Source of the DNA: Desulfobacteria bacterium | GTDB lineage: Bacteria > Desulfobacterota > Desulfobacteria > Desulfobacterales > C00003060 | NCBI GenBank assembly: GCA_030145035.1 | Contig: JAQYWL010000415.1 | Coordinates: forward strand, 1-7,718 | Length of the DNA stretch: 7,718 bases | Direction: 5' to 3' | Shown here: one piece after another, positions 1-6,765 of the stretch | How the letters are laid out: every line of letters starts with the position of its first letter | Position numbering within the stretch: position 1 is the stretch's first letter | The notes under the pieces: model-generated | Told to the model about the DNA's origin: nothing | Database searches by the model: none | The model's input: only the letters and a program-made list of their open reading frames with translations | Made by a program: the position numbers and the translations under genes

Positions 1-1
1 C

Positions 2-109
2 GCCGAGTGCCTGGGGCAGCGTGGCGGTGTGGTGAGAAGGCTTGACATAGGCAGGTACAGCCTGGAAGCCAGTGATAAGAGGTTCGTCATCTTCCACACA
101 TTCGATTAG
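2..109 (+). CDS. 3' end of an unidentified gene
   Basis: The reading frame is open from the left edge to a TAG stop at 107-109, giving 35 codons that start AECLGQRGG and end FVIFHTFD. The other two forward frames are closed by early TGA codons, so this frame is the best coding candidate here. No motif in this short C-terminal tail is recognised and no function is proposed. It ends 16 nt before the stop of the convergent minus-strand gene, so the two are tail to tail. The call rests on an open frame and gene packing only. Confidence 0.45.
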   Translation, partial: AECLGQRGGVVRRLDIGRYSLEASDKRFVIFHTFD

Positions 110-125
110 TCCGTTTCCAAATCCC

Positions 126-521
126 TCAATTCCGGCCCGTCCGGGTCTCAACTCCCCACACCTTCCCCTGGATATTGAGTTCCTCTAATCTCTTCCTCGC
201 AGCTACCACAGAACCTTCCGGGACAACAACCCAGAATACCGCATCGTTCTCCTCGGACCATTTTGAGAAAAGGGTCCATTGATCTTTAGTGTGCTCATCG
301 TCAATTGAGTCGGAGGTCTCTACTTCAAAAACCTTAAAGTTCTCCTTATGACCGGTTATGTCTGGAAAGTGACCCTTGCCGCTCTTTTTCCATGTTATTT
401 CTTTTGGTTTCTCAAACTCCGGTAAATCCGCTCTTACGTCAAGGTAATTTTTCTCGATGAGAACGTTGGCAACATTCTTCACCATATTGTCATGACCTAA
501 TTGAGATTTCCGCTTTGCCAT
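126..521 (-). CDS. Small PD-(D/E)XK nuclease-like hypothetical protein
   Basis: This encodes a 131-aa soluble protein with no signal peptide or membrane segment. The N-terminal helix region (about residues 8-27) is followed by HFPDITG (Pro53-Asp54) and then the strand KVFEVET (Glu66, Glu68), about 12 residues later. A PD dipeptide followed by a hydrophobic strand with E-x-E/K is the usual layout of the PD-(D/E)XK core, seen in Holliday-junction resolvases, VRR-Nuc and restriction-like proteins. The usual Lys is replaced by Glu68, so activity is uncertain. A second hydrophobic strand, VFWVVVPEGS (residues 95-104), and a helix RKRLEELN follow, as in that fold. The start is well supported: a purine-rich GGAGGAGGG lies just upstream. 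Nuclease-like fold is an inference from motif spacing; no specific substrate can be named. It stands alone, divergent from the response regulator. Confidence 0.75.
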   Translation of the reverse strand: MAKRKSQLGHDNMVKNVANVLIEKNYLDVRADLPEFEKPKEITWKKSGKGHFPDITGHKENFKVFEVETSDSIDDEHTKDQWTLFSKWSEENDAVFWVVVPEGSVVAARKRLEELNIQGKVWGVETRTGRN

Positions 522-523
522 TT

Positions 524-532
524 CCCTCCTCC
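524..532 (-). promoter_or_regulatory. Strong ribosome binding site for the nuclease-like gene
   Basis: The minus strand reads GGAGGAGGG immediately before the ATG at 521. The distal GGAGG lies 6 nt from the start codon, an ideal spacing. It settles the start of the 131-aa protein and is the strongest Shine-Dalgarno sequence in the window. Confidence 0.75.
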
Positions 533-641
533 ATCCTGAATTTGTTGGGGTTCTATTTCCCTGTCTATTTGATATACAGAAACACCTAACATCTCGTAAT
601 ATAGTTTAGCTTTTACACAACTTCAAGAAATATTTATGTTA

Positions 642-670
642 TTGATGAAAACCGATGAATATGGTATTAT
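642..670 (+). promoter_or_regulatory. Sigma70-type promoter for the response regulator operon
   Basis: TTGATG (642-647) and TATTAT (665-670) are separated by exactly 17 nt, a good match to housekeeping -35 and -10 boxes. Transcription would start near 677, leaving a leader of about 35 nt that contains the AAGGA ribosome site at 699-703. The surrounding 190-nt gap between the divergent genes is AT-rich and otherwise shows only a small CCTTT/AAAGG palindrome at 671-682, overlapping the expected start site. Confidence 0.55.
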
Positions 671-711
671 CCTTTAAAAAGGCTTAGGTACTTCAAACAA
701 GGAATGGCTTT

Positions 712-1863
712 ATGATAGACATCAAGGAAATGACAGTACTGATAACAGATGACATGCCGAACATGGTTGCCACGATCCATAGCGTCATGAAAGTGCTGAA
801 TTACGGGAAAAGATTCATGACTGCCAACAACGGAGAGGAAGCCTGGCAGATATTGAAGAAAGAACCCATAGACCTGGCAATACTGGACTACAACATGCCC
901 ATTATGACCGGTGCGGAACTATTGACCCGCATACGGGAAGACAGGGATCTGAAAGATCTTCCGGTGGTCATGGTTACGGCCTATGCGCACAGGGAATTTG
1001 TGGCAGAGGCCGCCGAATCAGAGATAGATGCCTATATATTGAAGCCTGTTACCGTCAAGGTATTGGGTGACAAGGTTTTAGGTGTAATTAAGAACGCCAA
1101 CAAGCCTCCTCCGATGGTTTATCATCTCCAAAAAGCAAGAAGGTTTGAGGAGGATGGAGATATAGACGCTGCCATCGGTGAAGCGAGGCTGGCCATGGAG
1201 GCCAATCCTAAATCATCAAGGCCTTTGCGTGAATTGGGTTATTATTATTTTAAAAAAGACGATCTGAAAGAGGCTGAAAAGTGGCTATTGAAGGCCGCTC
1301 AGATGAATTCTTTAGACGTCTTTGCTTTTCACTATCTGGGAGAGCTATATCTGAAACGCGATGAAATAGAAGAGGCGTCCAAATACTTTGACAAGGCCAT
1401 GACCATCAGTCCTCGCCACCTGACCCGGGGGATTAATTTCGGAAAAATCCTGGTTCAAAGGCAGAATATCGAAAAGGCCGTCAAGGTTTTTGACAAAGCA
1501 ATCTCATTGTCGGGAAACGCCCTTGAGTTACGAGAAGAAATAGCCGATTTCTGTATTGAGCAAGGAGCAAAGGAATACAGCGCCAAGCTTCTGGAGTCTA
1601 TCATAAGGGCGGATCCGACACGAAAGGACCTATTGTTTAAACTGGGGGTGGCGTTAGAAGAGATCGGCAAGCACTCTAAAGCTTTAACCTATTTAACCAG
1701 AGCGGAAAAAGAGGACAGGGACAATCCTGACATCAAGGTGCATCTCGCCAGGGTTTATTTGACAATGGGCAGGCCGATTCGAGCTGAAAAAGCGTTGAAG
1801 GAGATATTGAAGGCCGACCCGAAGAATAAAAAAGCGATGGAGCTTTTGAAAGAGTGTATTTAA
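712..1863 (+). CDS. Response regulator: REC domain with seven TPRs
   Basis: This encodes a 383-aa cytoplasmic response regulator. Residues 7-128 are a receiver domain with every active-site residue: the acidic pair Asp13/Asp14, phospho-acceptor Asp59 in LAILDYNMP, Thr89, Tyr108 and Lys111 followed by Pro112. It should therefore accept phosphate. After a short KPPP linker, residues 136-373 divide into seven gap-free 34-residue tetratricopeptide repeats. There is no DNA-binding, GGDEF or enzymatic output, so the expected output is phosphorylation-controlled protein-protein contact. The ATG has AAGGA 8 nt upstream and a promoter in front. The histidine kinase 207 nt downstream is the likely phosphodonor. 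The TAA stop lies exactly at the edge of an inserted palindromic repeat. The domain call is very secure; the partner protein is unknown. Confidence 0.93.
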   Translation: MIDIKEMTVLITDDMPNMVATIHSVMKVLNYGKRFMTANNGEEAWQILKKEPIDLAILDYNMPIMTGAELLTRIREDRDLKDLPVVMVTAYAHREFVAEAAESEIDAYILKPVTVKVLGDKVLGVIKNANKPPPMVYHLQKARRFEEDGDIDAAIGEARLAMEANPKSSRPLRELGYYYFKKDDLKEAEKWLLKAAQMNSLDVFAFHYLGELYLKRDEIEEASKYFDKAMTISPRHLTRGINFGKILVQRQNIEKAVKVFDKAISLSGNALELREEIADFCIEQGAKEYSAKLLESIIRADPTRKDLLFKLGVALEEIGKHSKALTYLTRAEKEDRDNPDIKVHLARVYLTMGRPIRAEKALKEILKADPKNKKAMELLKECI

Positions 1864-1865
1864 CT

Positions 1866-2053
1866 AGTTTCCATCCAGAAATGGCCCTTTTTCGCAATCT
1901 CGGCGTCAATCTGCGGGATCGCTTGTGCGGCGTACCAATGTACGTCTCCGCGCAATCCCTTGATTTCCTTGACCTTGCGAAAAATTGCTCATTTCTGAAT
2001 AGGGAACTGACGCCAGTGCCCAGTGTTGTGAGATTCATTTCCGGATGGGCACT
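1866..2053 (+). repeat. 188-bp palindromic repeat, copy 1 (MITE-like)
   Basis: This 188-bp unit reappears in inverted orientation at 6781-6968, with 10 differences and no indels by eye (about 95% identity). Its ends are imperfect inverted repeats (AGTTTCCATCC and the complement of GGATGGGCACT). Positions 1866-1897 can pair with 1975-2008, and inner arms (GTCAA/TTGAC, GGGAT/ATCCC, CGTAC/GTACG) close on a CAAT loop at 1936-1939. A second hairpin pairs AGTGCCCA (2015-2022) with TGGGCACT (2046-2053) and ends exactly at the element terminus. AACT flanks both sides (1862-1865 and 2054-2057), like a target duplication. An open frame crosses the unit but its coding is not credible. It fills nearly all the space between the regulator and kinase genes. 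Confidence 0.88.
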
Positions 2054-2070
2054 AACTTAGGAGAGGATCG

Positions 2071-3309
2071 ATGACAAGGGACAAGAGATTTCTTGAGGCT
2101 TTGGTCGCTATCAGCAACATTTCCAACCACAGGAAGCTTGAGTTTGGGCAAAAACTTGAGCGTATTCTTCTTGAGGTTGTAAATTGCATGCAGGCCACAC
2201 GTGGGTCGATCATGCTTGTCAAAGGCCGCAGGGCTCTCGAAGTTGTGGCCTCAACGAGTCCAGAATTGATAGGTGTCAAACAACGCCTTGATGAGAAATC
2301 GCCTTCTTCCTGGGTTGTGAAAAACAAAGCCTCTTTGTATGTGGACAAGACGACCGAGAGTGACATTTTACAGAATCACTCCGATCACTATGAGAAGGAA
2401 GCCTTTCTTGTCGTGCCCATAATCACCAACAACAGGGTGATCGGCGTACTGAACATAACCGAGAAGATTGGTGCAGACATCTTTGAGCAAGATGAGCAAA
2501 AAATGCTTTTAAGTATTGCCGGTCAGCTTATCGGCGCCCTTGAAAACCAGCGTCTGACCGAATCTTTAAGAAAAAGCAAGCGAACCCTTGGGAAAAAAAA
2601 CCTTCAACTGATGAAGCTGGAAAAGCTCAAAACAGACCTCTTCAATATGCTGATCCATGATCTAAAAGGGCCGATTTCCGAGCTGGTCGCTAACCTTGAC
2701 ATTCTTTCCTATACTGTATCCGATGAAAATCGCCAATATGTCGAAACGGCCCAGACAGGGTCCGACACATTGTACACGATGGTATGTAATCTTTTAGATG
2801 TTGCTCGACTTGAGGAAGGCAAGCTTGAACTGATCTACGAAAAGATAGACCCGCAAGACCTCGTGAAGGAGGCCCGGGCCCGGCTGTTCGGATTGTGCAA
2901 GCAAAAAGAACTGAGTTTTGGAGAGAATTTTTCGCCCTCTGAAACCGACGGTTTTTTTTGGGCAGATCGGGGTGTTTTGCTCCGAGTGCTGCAAAATTTC
3001 CTGAGCAATGCCATCTACTATTCACCGCCTGGAGAAACAATTGAGGCAGGCTTCCGCTACTTGAAATCTCGGGAAATTGAATTTTTTGTCAAGGACTCCG
3101 GTCCTGGTGTCCCTGCCGAATCCCGGGAATCGATTTTTGACAAATTCGCGCAGATTGAAAAGAAAAAAGATGGCCGAATCTACACCACTGGTCTGGGATT
3201 GACCTTTTGCAAGATGGCTGTAGAAGCCCATAGAGGAAAAATCGGTGTCAAAAGCGAGACCCGGAAGGGGAGTCGCTTTTGGTTTGTCGTGCCCTTAGAA
3301 ACAAAGTAG
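2071..3309 (+). CDS. Soluble GAF-domain sensor histidine kinase
   Basis: This encodes a 412-aa cytoplasmic kinase with no membrane segment. Residues about 18-165 form a GAF sensor domain, whose ligand cannot be read from the sequence. A helical linker (166-190) leads to the HisKA dimerisation helix with phospho-acceptor His196 in FNMLIHDLKGP. The HATPase_c domain (about 285-410) carries the N box QNFLSNA (Asn309, Asn313), the G1 box DSGPGVP from Asp342, an F box FDKF, and the G2 box GLGL from Gly374. All catalytic elements are present, so it should autophosphorylate. The start is supported by AGGAGAGG at 2059-2066, 4 nt before the ATG. Removing the inserted repeat would place this gene about 15 nt after the response regulator stop, so the two are a cognate operon pair in all likelihood. 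Confidence 0.93.
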   Translation: MTRDKRFLEALVAISNISNHRKLEFGQKLERILLEVVNCMQATRGSIMLVKGRRALEVVASTSPELIGVKQRLDEKSPSSWVVKNKASLYVDKTTESDILQNHSDHYEKEAFLVVPIITNNRVIGVLNITEKIGADIFEQDEQKMLLSIAGQLIGALENQRLTESLRKSKRTLGKKNLQLMKLEKLKTDLFNMLIHDLKGPISELVANLDILSYTVSDENRQYVETAQTGSDTLYTMVCNLLDVARLEEGKLELIYEKIDPQDLVKEARARLFGLCKQKELSFGENFSPSETDGFFWADRGVLLRVLQNFLSNAIYYSPPGETIEAGFRYLKSREIEFFVKDSGPGVPAESRESIFDKFAQIEKKKDGRIYTTGLGLTFCKMAVEAHRGKIGVKSETRKGSRFWFVVPLETK

Positions 3310-3375
3310 GAGAGTGCCCTCCACTACTAATCCTATTTTAAGGGCAATTAACAAATAGGTAATCCACTCATAACC

Positions 3376-3515
3376 ACTTATCATTCGCTTAATAGGGATA
3401 GACTTTTGTTAATTTTGAGAATCTATAAAAAGATATATATATTCCTCAACGGGATAAAGATTTAGGTCCATATAAGAATTAATCTAAGTACGAATTTATT
3501 AAGCGAACGATGAGT
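3376..3515 (+). repeat. 140-bp AT-rich palindromic element before the TIM-barrel gene
   Basis: Positions 3376-3394 and 3497-3515 are inverted repeats matching at 17 of 19 positions (core TTCGCTTAATA). Inside, the arms keep pairing in register (ACTT, then TTAATT), so the whole unit is an imperfect palindrome. TAACCA occurs at both outer ends (3371-3376 and 3515-3520), so a 4-bp AACC directly flanks the unit like a target-site duplication. Only one copy is visible here, so mobility is unproven; a hairpin-forming regulatory region is the alternative. It is unrelated by sequence to the 188-bp repeat. It covers most of the 211-nt gap between genes and ends 5 nt before the next ATG. Confidence 0.55.
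3415..3443 (+). promoter_or_regulatory. Promoter for the 855-aa gene, inside the palindromic element
   Basis: TTGAGA (3415-3420) and TATATT (3438-3443) are separated by 17 nt, a good sigma70-type match. The start would fall near 3450 and give a leader of about 70 nt. The promoter lies between the arms of the 140-bp palindrome. RNA from it would contain only the right arm, whereas read-through RNA from the kinase gene would contain both arms and could fold the region before the start codon. Confidence 0.45.
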
Positions 3516-3520
3516 AACCA

Positions 3521-6088
3521 ATGAACTATATACAGAAAATAGTGACCCAAGAGGTAGATCGAGTAACCATAAAGAAAGTTCTGGATGAAAGTCTAAATGA
3601 AGATGATTTCTATTGCCGGAGAAGTCGTCATCTGCTGAGCAGCACGGGCCTTGAGATAGATGCGGTTCTGATGTTGCTTGCCCACCACAAATCGAGTGTC
3701 AGGTATGGCTATGATCTCTCCTCAGATAGCCTCTCCCATATATTAGGGCTTGCCAAAATAAAAAAGAAAGGGGCTCCGCTCAAAAGGCTTATTGAATCGC
3801 CATTTTTCCTTGTAAAGGCCAGTTGGTTATACGAACATGCCCCATATTTTTTCTTCTATGACGAGAGTGATTCAAAAGAACGTGATTCTTTAATCATAGA
3901 ATTTGCCAAACAATATGAGTCCGGTTTCCTAAAAAACAGGATAGCCATTGACACGTGGAGAAAAATAAAAAATCCAAGGCGTGTCAGGGTTACAACCTTT
4001 TGGGAAAGTAAGATCTTTGATCCCCTCCTGTTAATAGAAAGAGTAAAGGATGACAATATTGAAGGCCTTGAACTCAATATCGATTTTCACCCATTCAATT
4101 ACACCAAACTGCTTCCGGAAGAACTGACCAATGAAAAACGAGAACAGATAAAAGAGGCATGCCTGAGGAGTGGTATCAAAATTGATATCCACTCACCAAT
4201 TGTTGGCCCTTATACGCCCTCGCCGGACCCAACCAAGGGAAAGCAGCGATTTTATGATCCCACACAATGCCTTGAAATCCAGTATGAAACTATTGAGCTG
4301 GCAAAAGATATTGGAGCAGGATCTGTGGTTGTCCACCTGATCGATACCTCTAACCTGAAAAAATTGGCGAACTTGATTGAGAAGGCGTGGGGAAGCAATG
4401 TAAGGGTAACCGTTGAGAATTACTACGAGACCAAAGAGCGACAAACCTCTGACATCTTTATCGCCTGTGTACATGAAATCTTCAATTCCCTGCCCCGGGA
4501 AGTGAGAGAGAAAAATTTTGGGATAACCCTGGATGTGGGTCACCTGAATATAGAGGGGGAAGATCCCCTCGTGGGTTCCGAGAGAATCGGAAATTGGTGT
4601 CTGGACAATGGCGTATATTTTCGAGTTCATGCAACCGACAATTACGGAGACTTGCTCTTTAACCCACCCGCTCACAGCCCTGACGTGCATGGTAACGTCT
4701 CGGGCCGAGGAATAAATAATGCAATAATCATCAAGCTCTTACGGAGCATGGGACATCAATTTGATGTTGTTGCCGAACAGATCCAGCCACTTACACCAGA
4801 GGATATTGCCACTATACACTGGGCACAGTCCTGCACCCTTGATAAATCCTATGAGTCCTTTGTCAGAAGGGGGAAAAAGAGACTATCTGCCACAGAATTA
4901 GGAGCGTTCACAGAACGTGAAATTATCAAAGAAAAGGCTTACCAGTTTTTGGCGGGAATGGAAGACGTCCCTGCTCTTAGAGAATACCTTGTGTACAGAA
5001 GAATCCAGGATAAAAAACACTTATCCGTTGATGAGGCCAAAAGGATATCTCAAGATTTTATTAAGATGCCTCAAAAACTCAAGACTGATTTAATAACATA
5101 CATTGATGATCTGTTGTTACCGATTCAGAACGAAAACGGCGCAATACAGAAGAGTGAGCTTGATCTAATATGCCAAAATATTAGCGGAGCCCTATTCGGG
5201 ACCATCAACAATGAGCATCTGAATCGGATTTTCTCTCAAAACAGAATCTACCAGAAAGGGGATACCATCTGTGAACAAAACAGGCCTGGTCAAGAGATGT
5301 ATTTTATAAAGAAAGGTGAAGTCACCGTCTACATTGACGAATCTTCTGTGGCATCATTGGGGCCCGGGGAAATATTCGGCGAGATAAGCCTCTTTTATAA
5401 TGTAAATAGATCGGCTACCGTCAAAGCCGCCAAAGAAAGAACTAACGTTGGGGTGTTAACCCGTAAAGGCATGGAAAACCTGTTTAGAAGCGGCCAGCCT
5501 TATGCTCATGATTTGATGTACAGACTCTACAATATCCTGCCACAAAGGTTAAGAAATCTGAATGATAAGTATAAGACTGCGATCCGTGCCCTTCATCTCA
5601 TTTTCGATGGTGATGAGAAGGAGATGCCAAGCCTTGATCATATACAAATAGAGACCAAACAGAAAAAAACGTATTTTTCCCCTACGCTGACTCAAAATGA
5701 GGCAAGAAGAATCTATCAGGAAGTAAAGGTTTTTGATGCAGGGCAGCTCGTTTTTTCGGAAGGAGATAAGGGGAACGGAGCCTATTTTATTATGGAAGGA
5801 AAAGTAAAAGTGGTTGCTTTATCCCCGAATTTCAAGGAGATCCCTCTTGGAGAATTGGGTGAGGGCGAGGTCTTTGGTGAAATGGGCCTGATTGATGAGA
5901 AGCCGAGATCCGCAAATGTTATGACTCTTACCCCCTGCAAGATCGCTTTTGTTGGTAAGAACGCGTTTAATGAGTTCATACAGACCAGGTCTGAACTGGC
6001 TTTCCGTTTGATGGGTTTTGTCTGCTTATCTCTTTTCAGGCGCATCCTTCGATTAGATAGGCTCTATTCGGATATCAAAAAGAGATAG
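3521..6088 (+). CDS. Endonuclease IV/sugar-isomerase-like TIM barrel fused to two cNMP-binding domains
   Basis: This encodes an 855-aa soluble protein. Residues 1-150 match nothing recognised. Residues about 154-430 form a xylose-isomerase-like TIM barrel holding counterparts of all nine endonuclease IV metal ligands in order: His224 (IDIHSP), His272 (VVVHLID), Glu299 (VTVENYY), Asp338 and His341 (LDVGH), His370 (RVHATDN), Asp388 and His390 (PDVHGN), Glu419 (VAEQ). Spacings resemble E. coli Nfo. Some sugar-phosphate isomerases of the superfamily share much of this set, so the reaction is open between AP-site or phosphoester cleavage and isomerisation. A helical linker follows, then two CAP-type cNMP domains (about 565-685 and 730-850). 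Their phosphate-binding cassettes contain Glu621/Arg630 and Glu787/Arg796, the residues that hold the cyclic phosphate and ribose. No helix-turn-helix follows. The start has an in-frame TAA just upstream but no clear ribosome site. The cyaA gene nearby suggests cAMP as ligand. Confidence 0.85.
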   Translation: MNYIQKIVTQEVDRVTIKKVLDESLNEDDFYCRRSRHLLSSTGLEIDAVLMLLAHHKSSVRYGYDLSSDSLSHILGLAKIKKKGAPLKRLIESPFFLVKASWLYEHAPYFFFYDESDSKERDSLIIEFAKQYESGFLKNRIAIDTWRKIKNPRRVRVTTFWESKIFDPLLLIERVKDDNIEGLELNIDFHPFNYTKLLPEELTNEKREQIKEACLRSGIKIDIHSPIVGPYTPSPDPTKGKQRFYDPTQCLEIQYETIELAKDIGAGSVVVHLIDTSNLKKLANLIEKAWGSNVRVTVENYYETKERQTSDIFIACVHEIFNSLPREVREKNFGITLDVGHLNIEGEDPLVGSERIGNWCLDNGVYFRVHATDNYGDLLFNPPAHSPDVHGNVSGRGINNAIIIKLLRSMGHQFDVVAEQIQPLTPEDIATIHWAQSCTLDKSYESFVRRGKKRLSATELGAFTEREIIKEKAYQFLAGMEDVPALREYLVYRRIQDKKHLSVDEAKRISQDFIKMPQKLKTDLITYIDDLLLPIQNENGAIQKSELDLICQNISGALFGTINNEHLNRIFSQNRIYQKGDTICEQNRPGQEMYFIKKGEVTVYIDESSVASLGPGEIFGEISLFYNVNRSATVKAAKERTNVGVLTRKGMENLFRSGQPYAHDLMYRLYNILPQRLRNLNDKYKTAIRALHLIFDGDEKEMPSLDHIQIETKQKKTYFSPTLTQNEARRIYQEVKVFDAGQLVFSEGDKGNGAYFIMEGKVKVVALSPNFKEIPLGELGEGEVFGEMGLIDEKPRSANVMTLTPCKIAFVGKNAFNEFIQTRSELAFRLMGFVCLSLFRRILRLDRLYSDIKKR

Positions 6089-6699
6089 GCGCTTTTGGAT
6101 AGAGCTTTACCTGCCATTGGGTCCAGAGTCAACTCTTCCAAATGCAATTCTTCTATGGGTACGCCGGTGAGGTGATTAACAATTTTGAGGATGTGTTTTT
6201 TTAGGGTCTTGAGGTCTTTCTGCTCAATCGACTGGGCCACATCGGCACTGCTTTCGGAGTTTGACAGTTCATGCTTTATCGTGGGCAATTTTTCCATCAA
6301 ATAGGCTTTTCCTTTGTTGTCCTTAAAGGGGATGGAAAGCTTGAATCTCACATAATGCCGATCAGCAATGGAAGATGAAACCACGTATACTATACTTCCC
6401 GCGTAACTGTCGCCTGAGCCCACTCCGTCTGATAGAATTTTTGTCAAAAAAAGGTGAGCAACCGCTGACGCTATCAACAGGGCCACCAGAAAAGCAAAAA
6501 TGAATGTTTTTTCCTTAGAAACGAAAACAAGGATGCGCCTAAGGATCGATTCTTTTCTGGGTGACACCTCGCCTTTGTCCCGCTTCTTTTCGAAGCGAGG
6601 GGTTTTAGCGGGTCCCACGGTCATGGAGGACACATCGAGCTTGTCAAGCTCCAGGGGCTCTTCGGTTTTATCTTTGTCTTTTTCGTCTTCGTCTTTCAT
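6064..6699 (-). CDS. FliL-like single-pass inner-membrane protein
   Basis: This encodes a 211-aa protein with a highly charged cytoplasmic N-terminus (residues 1-65, rich in Lys, Asp and Glu), one transmembrane helix (about 66-85, FIFAFLVALLIASAVAHLFL) and a C-terminal periplasmic domain. Residues about 115-195 follow the pattern of the FliL family: YVRFKLSIPF, then LPTIKHELS, then LKKHILKIVNHL and EELHLEELTL. FliL proteins support the flagellar stator, and relatives occur outside flagellar loci. No other flagellar gene is in the window, so a motility role is not claimed. Its last 25 bp overlap the end of the convergent 855-aa gene. A minus-strand promoter candidate lies about 35 bp upstream. 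No clear ribosome site precedes the ATG at 6699, so a later start is possible. The membrane topology is firm; the family call is moderate. Confidence 0.72.
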   Translation of the reverse strand: MKDEDEKDKDKTEEPLELDKLDVSSMTVGPAKTPRFEKKRDKGEVSPRKESILRRILVFVSKEKTFIFAFLVALLIASAVAHLFLTKILSDGVGSGDSYAGSIVYVVSSSIADRHYVRFKLSIPFKDNKGKAYLMEKLPTIKHELSNSESSADVAQSIEQKDLKTLKKHILKIVNHLTGVPIEELHLEELTLDPMAGKALSKSAYLFLISE

Positions 6700-6736
6700 G
6701 GGCTTTTCAAGGTCTTGGTTAGTGTTTCTGGTTTAC

Positions 6737-6765
6737 ATTCTATACACGAAATGATAATTTTTCCA
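6737..6765 (-). promoter_or_regulatory. Candidate promoter for the FliL-like gene
   Basis: On the minus strand TGGAAA (6765-6760) and TAGAAT (6742-6737) are spaced by 17 nt, matching the -35 and -10 consensus at 4 and 5 of 6 positions. Transcription would start near 6730, about 30 nt before the ATG. It sits just outside the 188-bp repeat. Confidence 0.35.

Noticed and set aside
540..620. A minus-strand promoter (TTACGA, 17 nt, TATATC) for the nuclease-like gene.
   Set aside because: The spacing is right but both boxes match consensus poorly in an AT-rich region, so it cannot be separated from chance.
2021..2042. CRP-like half site TTGTGAGATTCATTT.
   Set aside because: The second half lacks TCACA, and it lies inside the repeat where copy 2 reads differently; not a supported operator.
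1854..2060. A 68-codon plus-strand ORF and a 101-codon minus-strand ORF across the first repeat.
   Set aside because: Both lie largely over the 188-bp palindromic repeat, lack ribosome sites and show no protein motif; the repeat explains the sequence.
3306..3338. Possible terminator after the histidine kinase (GTAGGAG...CTCCACTAC followed by CCTATTTT).
   Set aside because: The stem is short and bulged, overlaps the stop codon, and the T run is short and displaced from it, so it is not a convincing intrinsic terminator.
4193..4690. A 165-codon minus-strand ORF.
   Set aside because: It is antisense to the TIM barrel with all its metal-ligand motifs; no motif or ribosome site supports it.
6074..6100. 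Hairpin ATCAAAAAG/CTTTTGGAT across the convergent gene ends, as a two-way terminator.
   Set aside because: It is AT-rich with a mismatch and a 9-nt loop, without a proper GC stem; too weak to annotate.
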